A stretch of 45,791 bases of DNA from GH45 sp046704385. Its GTDB lineage: Bacteria > Bacteroidota > Bacteroidia > Bacteroidales > SZUA-534. The stretch is taken from assembly GCA_046704385.1 (NCBI GenBank), contig JBJKSB010000011.1, positions 1 to 45,791 on the forward strand. The letters run 5' to 3'. Of this stretch, positions 27,056-34,808 are shown piece after piece. The position numbers and the translations under genes were made by a program. Every line of letters begins with the position of its first letter. The stretch's first letter is position 1. Below the pieces are notes generated by a model, which saw only the letters and a list, made by a program, of their open reading frames with translations, was not told the DNA's origin and searched no databases.

Positions 27056-27634
27056 ATGGAAAAATCGATAAAAGGAACCCGTACAGAACAGAATTTATTA
27101 AAGGCTTTTGCAGGAGAATCACAGGCCCGAAACCGGTATGAATTTTTTGCCAAGCAAGCTAAAAAAGAAGGTTACGAGCAAATCAGCAATATTTTTATGG
27201 AAACCTCTTTACAGGAAAAAGAGCATGCCAAACGTTTTTTCAAATTTCTGGAAGGAGGGCCTGCTGAAATCACAGCCACTTATCCTGCCGGAATTATAGG
27301 AACTACAAAAGAAAACCTGAAGGCTGCTGCAGAAGGTGAAAATGAAGAATGGACCGAACTGTATCCTGAATTTGCTAAAATTGCAGAGGAAGAAGGATTT
27401 AAAGCCGTGGCCGTGGCGTTTAAAATGATTTCCAAAGTTGAAGCGGAACATGAACGCCGGTATTTAAAACTGTTACAAAATATTTCGGAAGATAACGTGT
27501 TTATAAAAGATGGCAAAGTTTGGTGGAAATGCCTCAACTGTGGCTATGTTTACGAGAGCGAAAAAGCGCTGGAAACCTGCCCGGCTTGTTTACATCCCAA
27601 AGCTTATATGCAGGTTCGCGAAGAGAATTACTAA
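27056..27634 (+). CDS. rbr: Rubrerythrin
   Basis: 192 residues, normal for the family. The N-terminal four-helix ferritin-like domain carries the diiron ligands in KAFAGESQARNRY, SLQEKEHAKRF, TELYPEFAKIAEEEGF and KVEAEHERRY. The C-terminal rubredoxin holds CLNCGYVYE and CPACLHPKAYM with four Cys. It reduces hydrogen peroxide to water in the cytoplasm using electrons from rubredoxin-type donors, here probably the Hrb protein encoded 12 bp upstream. A terminator follows at 27651. Confidence 0.95.
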   Translation: MEKSIKGTRTEQNLLKAFAGESQARNRYEFFAKQAKKEGYEQISNIFMETSLQEKEHAKRFFKFLEGGPAEITATYPAGIIGTTKENLKAAAEGENEEWTELYPEFAKIAEEEGFKAVAVAFKMISKVEAEHERRYLKLLQNISEDNVFIKDGKVWWKCLNCGYVYESEKALETCPACLHPKAYMQVREENY

Positions 27635-27650
27635 CAAAAATTATTATTAT

Positions 27651-27682
27651 AAAAAAGCGCCCGGAAAACGGAGCGCTTTTTT
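27651..27682. terminator. Bidirectional terminator between rbr and the ExbB-like gene
   Basis: AAAAAAGCGC (27651-27660) pairs with GCGCTTTTTT (27673-27682), with an inner CCG/CGG pair. A- and T-runs on both sides let it serve the converging genes. Confidence 0.85.
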
Positions 27683-27702
27683 CTGGTTTATTTCCTGGTA
27701 AA

Positions 27703-28086
27703 TTATCTTTTATTCAAATTTGTCTTTAGAGCTACCAAAGCAAACCAAAGCAGATGTGAGATTAAATAAATTACAATGCCATATATTGTCGGAATTAACG
27801 AAACTTTAAGCCCTCCGGCCAAAATACCCGGGTTAACATCCCCAATTTCCTTTATGGCTGTAAAAGCATAATATAAACCGATTAATTGCCCCAGTATTCC
27901 AACCACCATGGCAAACAGGCCGACACTTTTAATTAAAGATAACCGTTCGTTTGTTCTGGCTTCGTCAACAACCCCGTTTTTAATCAATATAATGACATTT
28001 GATACTACCAGGATCATCATTACCAGAAAAATTAAGGTGAGAATTCCCATAAAACCCGCACCTCCTTCATAAAATAATCTTGTCAT
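27703..28086 (-). CDS. Small MotA/TolQ/ExbB-type membrane protein
   Basis: 127 residues with three predicted membrane helices (about 12-35, 50-73, 92-115). The region VVGILGQLIGLYYAF and GILAGGLKVSLIPTIYGIVI matches the conserved core of TolQ/ExbB proton channels, but the protein lacks the long cytoplasmic insert of full ExbB (usually over 200 residues). No ExbD/TolR or TonB partner adjoins it. It is transcribed divergently from the membrane LytTR regulator, which may control it. The function as a proton channel is inferred from the family. Confidence 0.75.
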   Translation of the reverse strand: MTRLFYEGGAGFMGILTLIFLVMMILVVSNVIILIKNGVVDEARTNERLSLIKSVGLFAMVVGILGQLIGLYYAFTAIKEIGDVNPGILAGGLKVSLIPTIYGIVIYLISHLLWFALVALKTNLNKR

Positions 28087-28146
28087 AATTGTAAATTTAA
28101 ATGAATATTAAAAATAAATGAATCTGGGTACCTGTAATTCACAATT

Positions 28147-28177
28147 CAAAATTAGTTGACTTATAAAAACAAGGCAA
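28147..28177 (-). promoter_or_regulatory. Promoter of the ExbB-like gene
   Basis: On the minus strand: TTG (28175-28177), 20-base spacer, TAATTTTG (28147-28154). It is a good match to the Bacteroidota -33/-7 consensus, about 60 bases before the start. Confidence 0.75.
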
Positions 28178-28239
28178 TGTTGAATACATTGTTAAACCAG
28201 TCGTTCATCGACTATTTTTCGTTTTTAAGGCAGAACGCA

Positions 28240-28247
28240 TAATTTTG
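28240..28247 (+). promoter_or_regulatory. Bacteroidota -7 element (TAATTTTG) abutting the LytTR gene
   Basis: The box ends five bases before the ATG at 28253. If functional, the transcript starts at or near the start codon (leaderless) or translation begins at the ATG at 28265. No clear -33 box. Confidence 0.4.
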
Positions 28248-28252
28248 TGGGC

Positions 28253-29008
28253 ATGAAAATATATATGCATATCATTTTTTGGTTGATTGTGGTAACCTTG
28301 CTAAGTATCATTTTTACGCCATATTTCCGCTCATCCTCCGAAGCATTTTATTTTATCTCGATGCTTTTGCCTGTGGTTTTTGGAACCTGTTATTTTTTTA
28401 ATCTTTACCTGGTACCGCAGTTTCTGTTTACCAAAAAGCATGGAAAATTTATACTGTATTCGGTGTACATGATCATTATCTCCCTGTATCTTGAGATGGT
28501 AATAATAATAATCTCGCTTATGTTTTTGGCAAACTTTTCATATAACAATATGAGCCCGGTATCATCCGATATATATGTCCTGGCTATCACATTATATTTT
28601 ATCGTTTTTTTATTTTCCTTTCTCTTATTAATTCAGCAAACATTTAATAAGGATAAGACGTTGGCAAAACTTGTCGGCGAAAAGGAAAAAAACCAGGCCG
28701 TGTCCCTGACCGTACGATCAGAGCGTCAATTAAAAATAATACCTTTTCAGGATATTTTATATATGGAAAGCCTGGCCGATTATGTAAAAATTCATCTGCA
28801 AAACAAACAGGTTATTCTAACCAAGGAAAAAATCGGAAAACTTGAAGAAAAACTGCCGGACACCTTTATTCGGATTCATCGTTCGTTCATTATGCATAAA
28901 AACAAAGTAAATTCTTTTACCCGGGAATCCGTAGTTATAAATGATACCCCGTTAATAATCAGCAGAACGTATCGCGAACAAGCATGGGAAAGTCTGACTA
29001 ATGGCTGA
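28253..29008 (+). CDS. Membrane-bound LytTR-family transcription regulator
   Basis: 251 residues. Four hydrophobic helices occupy about residues 5-135 (FWLIVVTLLSIIF, FYFISMLLPVVFGTCYFF, LYLEMVIIIISLMFLANF, ITLYFIVFLFSFLLLI), resembling the membrane part of LytS-type kinases. The C-terminal ~95 residues are a LytTR DNA-binding domain (IIPFQDILYMESLADYVKIH, RIHRSFIMHKNKVNSFTRES). No receiver is present, so the signal must come through the membrane region or a partner. ATG 28253 is used; 28265 is also possible. It is divergent from the ExbB-like gene, and the 166-bp region between them would hold its operator (LytTR sites are paired imperfect direct repeats). Confidence 0.85.
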   Translation: MKIYMHIIFWLIVVTLLSIIFTPYFRSSSEAFYFISMLLPVVFGTCYFFNLYLVPQFLFTKKHGKFILYSVYMIIISLYLEMVIIIISLMFLANFSYNNMSPVSSDIYVLAITLYFIVFLFSFLLLIQQTFNKDKTLAKLVGEKEKNQAVSLTVRSERQLKIIPFQDILYMESLADYVKIHLQNKQVILTKEKIGKLEEKLPDTFIRIHRSFIMHKNKVNSFTRESVVINDTPLIISRTYREQAWESLTNG

Positions 29009-29028
29009 TGCTAGAAGAATTAATACGA

Positions 29029-30261
29029 TTAATAATCCCTCAACCCGCTTTCAATATACTCATGCATCCATATGTTGAATAAATCTTCAGCATCCGGAAC
29101 CTGGGTTGGTTCTTTTTTTAACATTTCTTCTATTTCGTTGGCAGAAGTCTGAATTTTTTTCGCCGTGCTTTGCTGGTACTCATAGCTTTTGTATTTCAAT
29201 TCAAGGTTCTGTACTTGTCCGGTAAGTCGGCCTTTATCGGCAAGTAAAAGCCCATCGTATTCAACACCTTGCGCATTTACTTTTCTGATAAATCCCTTTT
29301 CCGTAATGGCTTCTTTATCACGAGCAAGTTTATTGGCAACAATTTTACGAAATCCGGCTTTTTGGAACCGGTTTTTAAAATAAAACGAACAATAATTAAT
29401 TCCGATTGGTAAGTTGTTTTCACGGGCAAAATTCATGATTTCAAATGCTGCAAGTTCCGACTCCAACACAACCGGCTGCTCGGCTGGAATATAGGTGTAA
29501 TTATGTGTTGCCAGCTTCTTAACATTGTGTTCTGTTAATCGCATCTGATGCAGGTTTAACCGGGTAACTCCCATTTCGGCCATTTGTAGTAAAAGAGATT
29601 TTAGTCTTTCTTTCTCTTCCGGTACCGCCGGAATTTCAATGGTAATGTTTTTGATGTAAGGAGTGGCTTTTGCGATTTGGTTGAGCCGGAATCCCATAGC
29701 ACCAATGTCGAACCGAACCTCATTGATACCGGCCTGCGCCAGCTGTTTAAATATTTCTTCTGTTCCCAGGATACCGTTAGTATACATCCAGATATATAAA
29801 TCGGGTTCACATATTTTTCGAAGTTCACGGGTATAGGCTAAAACTTTATCAAGCTCTAATAACGGTTCGCCTCCACTAAATGCAACTCCTTTAAATCCAA
29901 AGTGATTAACGTATTCAGCATAGGCGCTGGCTGAATTAAACACGATACCCTGCGATTGAGGTGGTTCATCCTGCCCCTGAGGTGCCGGACAATAAAAACA
30001 ACCGGCATTGCACTTGCCTGCAATAAATAAACAACTCCACAACCCTTTTCCACAAAGCTCACACCCTTTTGAGATATGATTATAGAAGGGTTTGGTTCCC
30101 TTAAATAATGCATCTGCCTTAAAAGGATCCAATAATTTTTCACGTTGTTCCTGTAAACCAGACACTTCATAGGGATTAATCCATTTTAATCCCGAATAGG
30201 CTCTGAACGTTTTCTTATGTAAATTGATAAGATCATTCAGATAGCTATAATACGCATTCAT
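29029..30261 (-). CDS. Radical SAM protein (PflA-related, COG2108-like)
   Basis: 410 residues. The radical SAM cluster motif is CNAGCFYC (CxxxCxxC) near residue 83; just before it SKGCELCGKGLWSC adds three cysteines that could hold an auxiliary cluster. SAM-binding features follow: AFSGGEPLLELDKVL (GGE motif) and LYIWMYTNGILG. The C-terminal ~100 residues (from about 310) are helical and Lys-rich. The overall pattern fits the COG2108 group related to pyruvate formate-lyase activase; no substrate is established for it that I know. It converges on the LytTR gene to its left and stands alone. Confidence 0.85.
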   Translation of the reverse strand: MNAYYSYLNDLINLHKKTFRAYSGLKWINPYEVSGLQEQREKLLDPFKADALFKGTKPFYNHISKGCELCGKGLWSCLFIAGKCNAGCFYCPAPQGQDEPPQSQGIVFNSASAYAEYVNHFGFKGVAFSGGEPLLELDKVLAYTRELRKICEPDLYIWMYTNGILGTEEIFKQLAQAGINEVRFDIGAMGFRLNQIAKATPYIKNITIEIPAVPEEKERLKSLLLQMAEMGVTRLNLHQMRLTEHNVKKLATHNYTYIPAEQPVVLESELAAFEIMNFARENNLPIGINYCSFYFKNRFQKAGFRKIVANKLARDKEAITEKGFIRKVNAQGVEYDGLLLADKGRLTGQVQNLELKYKSYEYQQSTAKKIQTSANEIEEMLKKEPTQVPDAEDLFNIWMHEYIESGLRDY

Positions 30262-30575
30262 AACGCATCAACTACAATAAAAATAAAACCAATAGATAAA
30301 ACACAATGCCTGCCGGCATTACTTGTGCGTGAAGAGTTGGTACTTATACAACGTCGAAAAATTGAGTAAACTGTCAGAATTAAATTTTACAATAACCCCT
30401 TTCTGGTTTTTAACATACAAAATCCTTCGCAAAGCAGGCAAATATATTGTTTTTTGATGAATTTTTAATGGGTAAACAACAATCCGTAAAAACCACCTGA
30501 TAACTACCTTTTTTCCTTATAATTTCGTAAATTTATATAGGTTATAACTAGTTAGTTCTTTAATTTACTTTAAGC
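30262..30575. other. Divergent spacer with one palindrome
   Basis: About 315 bases between the radical SAM and cytidylate-kinase-like genes, with no gene. A hairpin AATGCC-TGCC-GGCATT sits at 30305-30320, 45 bases from the radical SAM start, and could be an operator. Confidence 0.4.
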
Positions 30576-30581
30576 AGGAGG
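30576..30581 (+). promoter_or_regulatory. Strong Shine-Dalgarno site (AGGAGG)
   Basis: A full AGGAGG lies five bases before the ATG at 30587. Other genes here lack such sites, as is usual in Bacteroidota, so this gene may be unusually well translated or differently controlled. Confidence 0.6.
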
Positions 30582-30586
30582 TTACT

Positions 30587-31210
30587 ATGGACAATACAAA
30601 AAAATATGCTATTACCATCAGTCGCCAAATTGGGAGTGGAGGTGCCTATATTGGCAGACAGCTGGCTCAAAAGCTGAATTTCTATTATGCCGACCGCGAC
30701 ATCTTAAGTAAAGCAGCTAAAGAATTTTCGGTAGTAGAAAAAGACTTACTACAAAGGGAAGAAAAATTACAATCATTTTGGGATTCATACTTCCAAATCA
30801 GATCGTACGGAACAGATGCCTACTTAAACTCGTTGTTGTTACAGCCTACATCGTATGAGTTATTTACTATTGAATCGGAAATTATACGACGCATCATGCA
30901 GGAACAATCAGCCGTTATAATTGGTCGTTGTGGTTTTCACATACTAAGAGAATATCCATACCGGGTCAGCATTTTTTTGCATGCCGAAAAAGATCACAGA
31001 ATTAAGCGCGTTCAGGGTCTCTACCAGATTTCTGAAAAAGAAGCGGTTGACATGGTTAACCGGGTTGATAAAGAAAGAACCCATTTTGTTGAACAATATA
31101 CCAAAACAAAATGGGCAGATGCCCGGCATTTCGATCTTACCCTGAACACCGGCAAATTTGGTTTGGATAATTGTGTGGATGCAATTATGAATTATCTGAG
31201 TACCATTTAA
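30587..31210 (+). CDS. Cytidylate-kinase-like P-loop protein
   Basis: 207 residues. It belongs to the cytidylate-kinase-like family: an N-terminal nucleotide-binding loop written ITISRQIGSGGAYIGRQLA instead of a classical GxxGxGKS, FYYADRDILSKAA, and AVIIGRCGFHILRE in the position of the NMP-binding core. The C-terminal KERTHFVEQYTKTKWADARH matches the family's lid and end. True CMP kinases carry GPxGxGKS, so substrate and activity are open. The start is fixed by a strong AGGAGG. It converges on the next gene with only two bases between the stops and no terminator. Confidence 0.85.
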   Translation: MDNTKKYAITISRQIGSGGAYIGRQLAQKLNFYYADRDILSKAAKEFSVVEKDLLQREEKLQSFWDSYFQIRSYGTDAYLNSLLLQPTSYELFTIESEIIRRIMQEQSAVIIGRCGFHILREYPYRVSIFLHAEKDHRIKRVQGLYQISEKEAVDMVNRVDKERTHFVEQYTKTKWADARHFDLTLNTGKFGLDNCVDAIMNYLSTI

Positions 31211-31212
31211 TT

Positions 31213-32031
31213 TTAATTCGGCTTTGCGGCTAATTTTATAGTAAACCGGAATTGTTGCGGCCCCATTCGGTTTGCCATTCCGGGAGGCGGTCCCTGACGA
31301 TTTTCTCCGCCTTCATATTCTATTTTGTCGTCAGAGTAGCTGCCGCCCATTTGTCCGCGCATTCCTCCGGGCCTCATGCCGGCCTGCATTTGCGGGCCTT
31401 GGTGAGCCTGAAAGTCAGGTGTCGGAAGTTGAATTCCAACCGTTATTGCTTTCTTTGACAGATCTTTAGTAAGGGTGTAGGCCGAAAACAATTCAGTAAC
31501 CGGAACCCGAACTTCAAATCCCAGATCATTTTTGTCGTCCCAACCTATTCCAAAGCTAATTTTTGATGTGTCTGTGTTTGAAATTTTAACCGGTCCGTTT
31601 TGCTGTAAAAAGCCATCTGCATCCGCATAATTATTAGCCAGCAAAAATTCCTGTTTGGTTAGTTCAAAATCGCGGGGCATACCTGGTTGAACATTGCGAT
31701 TTGCTCCACCGGAACCATGCATTTTCAAGGTTCCCAAAATCTTGGGTTTCGATTTAACTTTAAAGGATAGAATCAATCCGGTATGTATGATCCTTCTCTG
31801 AACATGTTCATCCGGTATTTCAAGGAACAAATATACGTATTGAGAATCGTTGCGGATTTCATACAAAATTCCGGTCTCTCCGTTAAAATAACCGGGACGC
31901 GATTCCCAATCTGTTTTTTCACCATCCGGAATCATTGTTTTACTTTGCCACTTTGACTGCGTTTCCTGACTCCAGCCTGCCAAAGACAGTGCTATAAACG
32001 TTATCCCTAAAACAAAAACCTTGTTGTTCAT
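31213..32031 (-). CDS. Secreted protein with Gly/Met/Gln/Pro-rich insert, unknown function
   Basis: 272 residues. A signal peptide (MNNKVFVLGITFIALSLAG) is followed by a beta-rich domain (ILYEIRNDSQYVYLFLEIPD, ISFGIGWDDKNDLGFEVRVP) reminiscent of the DOMON/CBM9 fold. Residues ~205-255 form a low-complexity segment rich in Gly, Met, Gln, Pro and Arg (GMRPGGMRGQMGG, QGPPPGMANRMGPQQ), before a final strand FRFTIKLAAKPN. I do not recognise a named family. It has its own consensus promoter at 32080-32110 and converges on the cytidylate-kinase-like gene. Confidence 0.7.
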   Translation of the reverse strand: MNNKVFVLGITFIALSLAGWSQETQSKWQSKTMIPDGEKTDWESRPGYFNGETGILYEIRNDSQYVYLFLEIPDEHVQRRIIHTGLILSFKVKSKPKILGTLKMHGSGGANRNVQPGMPRDFELTKQEFLLANNYADADGFLQQNGPVKISNTDTSKISFGIGWDDKNDLGFEVRVPVTELFSAYTLTKDLSKKAITVGIQLPTPDFQAHQGPQMQAGMRPGGMRGQMGGSYSDDKIEYEGGENRQGPPPGMANRMGPQQFRFTIKLAAKPN

Positions 32032-32079
32032 ACCTTTACCCTTTTAATAATTCGGAAAATTTGCTTACAAAATCAGCAC

Positions 32080-32110
32080 CAAATTTATTTTTCTGAAATT
32101 TAATATACAA
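32080..32110 (-). promoter_or_regulatory. Promoter of the 31213-32031 gene
   Basis: On the minus strand: TTG (32108-32110), 20-base spacer, TAAATTTG (32080-32087); near-ideal Bacteroidota promoter about 50 bases before the start. Confidence 0.78.
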
Positions 32111-32264
32111 AAGGTTAAAAACGATCGACCAAAGCATTAAAATTTCTAATTAATTTATTGATAAACCCAATCACCAAAACAACATGTAGCTGTGCTTTTT
32201 CGTTGTTCACCAGCAAAAACTCCCGGTTCGCCGATAAATTTTAAAAAGTTTTTGTAACCTGGTT

Positions 32265-32272
32265 TATATTTG
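32265..32272 (+). promoter_or_regulatory. Bacteroidota -7 element (TATATTTG)
   Basis: TAnnTTTG match about 70 bases before the ACP-like gene. The -33 box is weak. Confidence 0.45.
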
Positions 32273-32340
32273 TTCCGTCTTTCAAAAGTTTTTTTAAGAA
32301 GTTGTGTATTGTAATTGTATAAACCCTAAAAAATAAAATC

Positions 32341-32589
32341 ATGTCACGCGATATCTTAATTGGAAGTTATAAAATACTCCGGAAAATGGGTGCCGGGCAG
32401 GATGAAATTAAGCCCGAAACCAATTTTTACAGCGACCTTTTTTTTGACGAAACCGACAAAACCTGCTTGTTGTTTTTTATTGAATCACGCTTCAATATCG
32501 ATGTTACCGATCAGGAAGCCGAAAACATGAAAACCATAAATGATATGCTTGAAATAGTAGCCCATCACCGTGAGGAACTGATGAATTAA
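32341..32589 (+). CDS. Acyl-carrier-protein-like protein lacking the attachment serine
   Basis: 82 residues, ACP-sized and acidic. The pattern follows acyl carrier proteins: GAGQDEIKPETNFYSDLFFD, then LLFFIESRFNIDVTDQEAEN and a final helix. At the phosphopantetheine site the family has Asp-Ser-Leu; here it is Asp36-Glu37-Thr38, so the canonical serine is missing and the protein probably cannot carry a 4'-phosphopantetheine arm there. It may be a structural or regulatory ACP relative. No fatty-acid or polyketide gene is adjacent. It converges on the next gene with two bases between the stops. Confidence 0.75.
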   Translation: MSRDILIGSYKILRKMGAGQDEIKPETNFYSDLFFDETDKTCLLFFIESRFNIDVTDQEAENMKTINDMLEIVAHHREELMN

Positions 32590-32591
32590 GT

Positions 32592-33269
32592 CTACTGTAA
32601 AGGATAAAATTTATTTAAAAAATCGCGCACCAGTAAAGTAATATCATACTCCAGTATATGGTTTGGATTTTCATTTACGCGGCCATGCCGGGTTTTAAAT
32701 TCAAGCCATTCTTTTCTGATATCTTCCTGAGTAATATTTTCGGCATTATCAAACTCATCCAGAATAATAAATATCTGTTTTAGCAGCTCGTATTCCTTTT
32801 GCTTTTTCTCCGGTTGATACGCAATATTGATGGATCTTTCGGGATAGGCATTCATGGCATTCCTCAACTTAATAATATAGGAATAAAAGTCTTTATCGAG
32901 CTCATTCAGGCTCCCTTTGCATTCATTCAGCGATTGTTCCAGTTGTTTAATTTGTTCGGTCAATTCCGAAACTTTATCGGCATTATTTATGGCTTCAGTT
33001 ATATTATGCACATCTTCGGTCAGGTTACCAGAGGGTTCCAATCGGGTTTCATTAAAAATTTTGTCAGGTATTTTTACCGTTTGTTCCAGGTCAATGCTTT
33101 TAAAGGCCCCGATAACCGCTCCAACAACTTCAATAATAAGTGCGGTAAACAAAGCATTTAAGTATTTGTCTTTTATCGTTTTTATTACGCCGGTAATGCC
33201 CAGTAAGGTAATAATAGCCGTAACCGAGAAAATTACGATAAATATCCAGAATAAAACTTGCAGATTCAT
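32592..33269 (-). CDS. Membrane protein with coiled coil, unknown function
   Basis: 225 residues from the ATG at 33269; the frame extends 12 codons further but then lacks the hydrophobic start. Two membrane helices (about 3-27 FWIFIVIFSVTAIITLLGIT and 36-55 NALFTALIIEVVGAVIGAF) are followed by a charged coiled-coil region (about 95-135, SELTEQIKQLEQSLNECKG) and a helical C-terminal domain of about 90 residues. Family not recognised. It is divergent from the helicase gene with about 110 bases between the starts. Confidence 0.7.
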   Translation of the reverse strand: MNLQVLFWIFIVIFSVTAIITLLGITGVIKTIKDKYLNALFTALIIEVVGAVIGAFKSIDLEQTVKIPDKIFNETRLEPSGNLTEDVHNITEAINNADKVSELTEQIKQLEQSLNECKGSLNELDKDFYSYIIKLRNAMNAYPERSINIAYQPEKKQKEYELLKQIFIILDEFDNAENITQEDIRKEWLEFKTRHGRVNENPNHILEYDITLLVRDFLNKFYPLQ

Positions 33270-33350
33270 GGTAATGGTTGTTAGTAATTTGGCACTAATA
33301 TACAAATATGATCTGCTATATTCTGATATTCTGAAAATAAAAAATAGAAT

Positions 33351-33358
33351 TACCTTTG
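33351..33358 (+). promoter_or_regulatory. -7 element (TACCTTTG) of the helicase gene
   Basis: TAnnTTTG match. It predicts a transcript start near 33364 and therefore excludes the in-frame ATGs further upstream as starts of the helicase. Confidence 0.6.
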
Positions 33359-33381
33359 CACCGAATTTTAAATATTACGAT

Positions 33382-34710
33382 TTGACTTTTAACGATCTAA
33401 ATTTAAACACTCCTCTGCTCAATGCTTTGGAAGATCAGGGACTAACTACTCCTACCGTTATCCAGGCCCGTGCTTTTGCTCCCATAATGTCAGGAAAAGA
33501 TTTGGTGGGAGTGGCACAAACCGGAACCGGGAAAACCATAGCATATCTGCTGCCCTGTTTGCGACAATGGAAATATTCAAAAGACAAAGCTCCACAGATT
33601 CTGATAATTGTTCCTACCCGCGAATTGGTAATGCAGGTGGTAGGTGAAGTTGAAAAGCTTTGTTCCTACATGAATGTAAAAGTGATTGGTGTTTTCGGAG
33701 GAGCCAACATAAAAACCCAAAGTGCTGCAGTTTACCATGGTTGTGATGTTTTGGTTGCCACCCCCGGCCGCTTTTATGATATTGCCTTGCTGGGTGTGCT
33801 CAAGTTAAAATCGATAAAGAAAGTTGTAATCGACGAAATGGACGAAATGTTAAACCTGGGTTTTCGTCCTCAACTGGTTAATATTCTTGAAATTCTGCCG
33901 CAAAAAAGGCAGAACCTCATGTTTTCGGCCACTCTTACCGGAGAGGTGGAACAATTTATTAATGAATATTTTTACGAACCCGATAAAATTGAGGCCGCTC
34001 CTTCGGGAACACCGCTTGAAGAAGTTGAGCAGGCTCTTTTCGAGATTCCGAATTATTACACCAAAGTAAATTTACTGAAGCTTTTGCTCAACGATCCGTC
34101 ATATCTAAAAGTATTAATTTTTACCGCCACAAAAAAACTGGCTGATCAGTTGTTTGAAGAAATAGAACCGGATTATCCCGAAATTTTGGGAGTTATTCAT
34201 TCCAATAAAGCTCAAAACAACCGATTTAAAACGGTTAATAAATTTCATGCCGGCGAATACCATGTTTTAATTGCTACCGATATTGTTGCCCGCGGAGTTG
34301 ATATTTCGGAAGTAACCCATGTTATTAATTTTGATATTCCCGAAGTTCCTGAAAATTATATCCACCGAATTGGGCGTACCGGTCGGGCCGATAAGCGCGG
34401 AAATGCCATCGCCTTTGTTACTGAAAAAGATCATCAAAACCTTTCGAACATTGAGGCCATGATGCATCGTAAAATATCACACCGGGCTTTACCCGATGAC
34501 CTTGAAATATCGGAAAAACTCACTCCTGACGAAATGCCCACCATTCACGAAAAGGAGATCAATGTACAGGCTCCAAAACCCAGGGAAGCCGGGGCGGCAT
34601 TTCATGAAAAACTGGAGAAGAATAAAAAGACCAATGTTAAAATTACCCGTTCGCAGCGCATGAAGATGAAATACGGAAAACCCAAAACCCGGGGACAAAA
34701 ATGGAAATAA
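33382..34710 (+). CDS. DEAD-box-family ATP-dependent RNA helicase
   Basis: 442 residues if translation starts at the TTG at 33382 (LTFNDLNLNTPLLNALEDQ is the normal helicase opening; no ATG lies between the promoter and this point). All core motifs are visible: Q motif TPTVIQARA, motif I AQTGTGKT, Ia PTRELVMQ, Ib TPGR, III SAT, V ATDIVARGVD and VI HRIGRTGRA. Motif II reads DEMD (Asp151-Asp154) instead of DEAD. The basic C-terminal tail (RSQRMKMKYGKPKTRGQKWK) likely binds RNA. Probable role: unwinding of structured RNA in ribosome assembly or decay. Confidence 0.92.
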   Translation: MTFNDLNLNTPLLNALEDQGLTTPTVIQARAFAPIMSGKDLVGVAQTGTGKTIAYLLPCLRQWKYSKDKAPQILIIVPTRELVMQVVGEVEKLCSYMNVKVIGVFGGANIKTQSAAVYHGCDVLVATPGRFYDIALLGVLKLKSIKKVVIDEMDEMLNLGFRPQLVNILEILPQKRQNLMFSATLTGEVEQFINEYFYEPDKIEAAPSGTPLEEVEQALFEIPNYYTKVNLLKLLLNDPSYLKVLIFTATKKLADQLFEEIEPDYPEILGVIHSNKAQNNRFKTVNKFHAGEYHVLIATDIVARGVDISEVTHVINFDIPEVPENYIHRIGRTGRADKRGNAIAFVTEKDHQNLSNIEAMMHRKISHRALPDDLEISEKLTPDEMPTIHEKEINVQAPKPREAGAAFHEKLEKNKKTNVKITRSQRMKMKYGKPKTRGQKWK

Positions 34711-34808
34711 AAGCTTCAATATTTCTCATGGAAAGATTGCGTGTCTATATCTTTTTTTGTTGATCGCCGATATATTTACTTACATTTATTGCAAAATAAT
34801 TTGAATAA

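Noticed and set aside
32917..33381. Upstream extension of the helicase frame to an ATG at 32917
   Set aside because: It would cover the divergent membrane-protein gene antisense and the helicase promoter; family alignment begins at about 33382.
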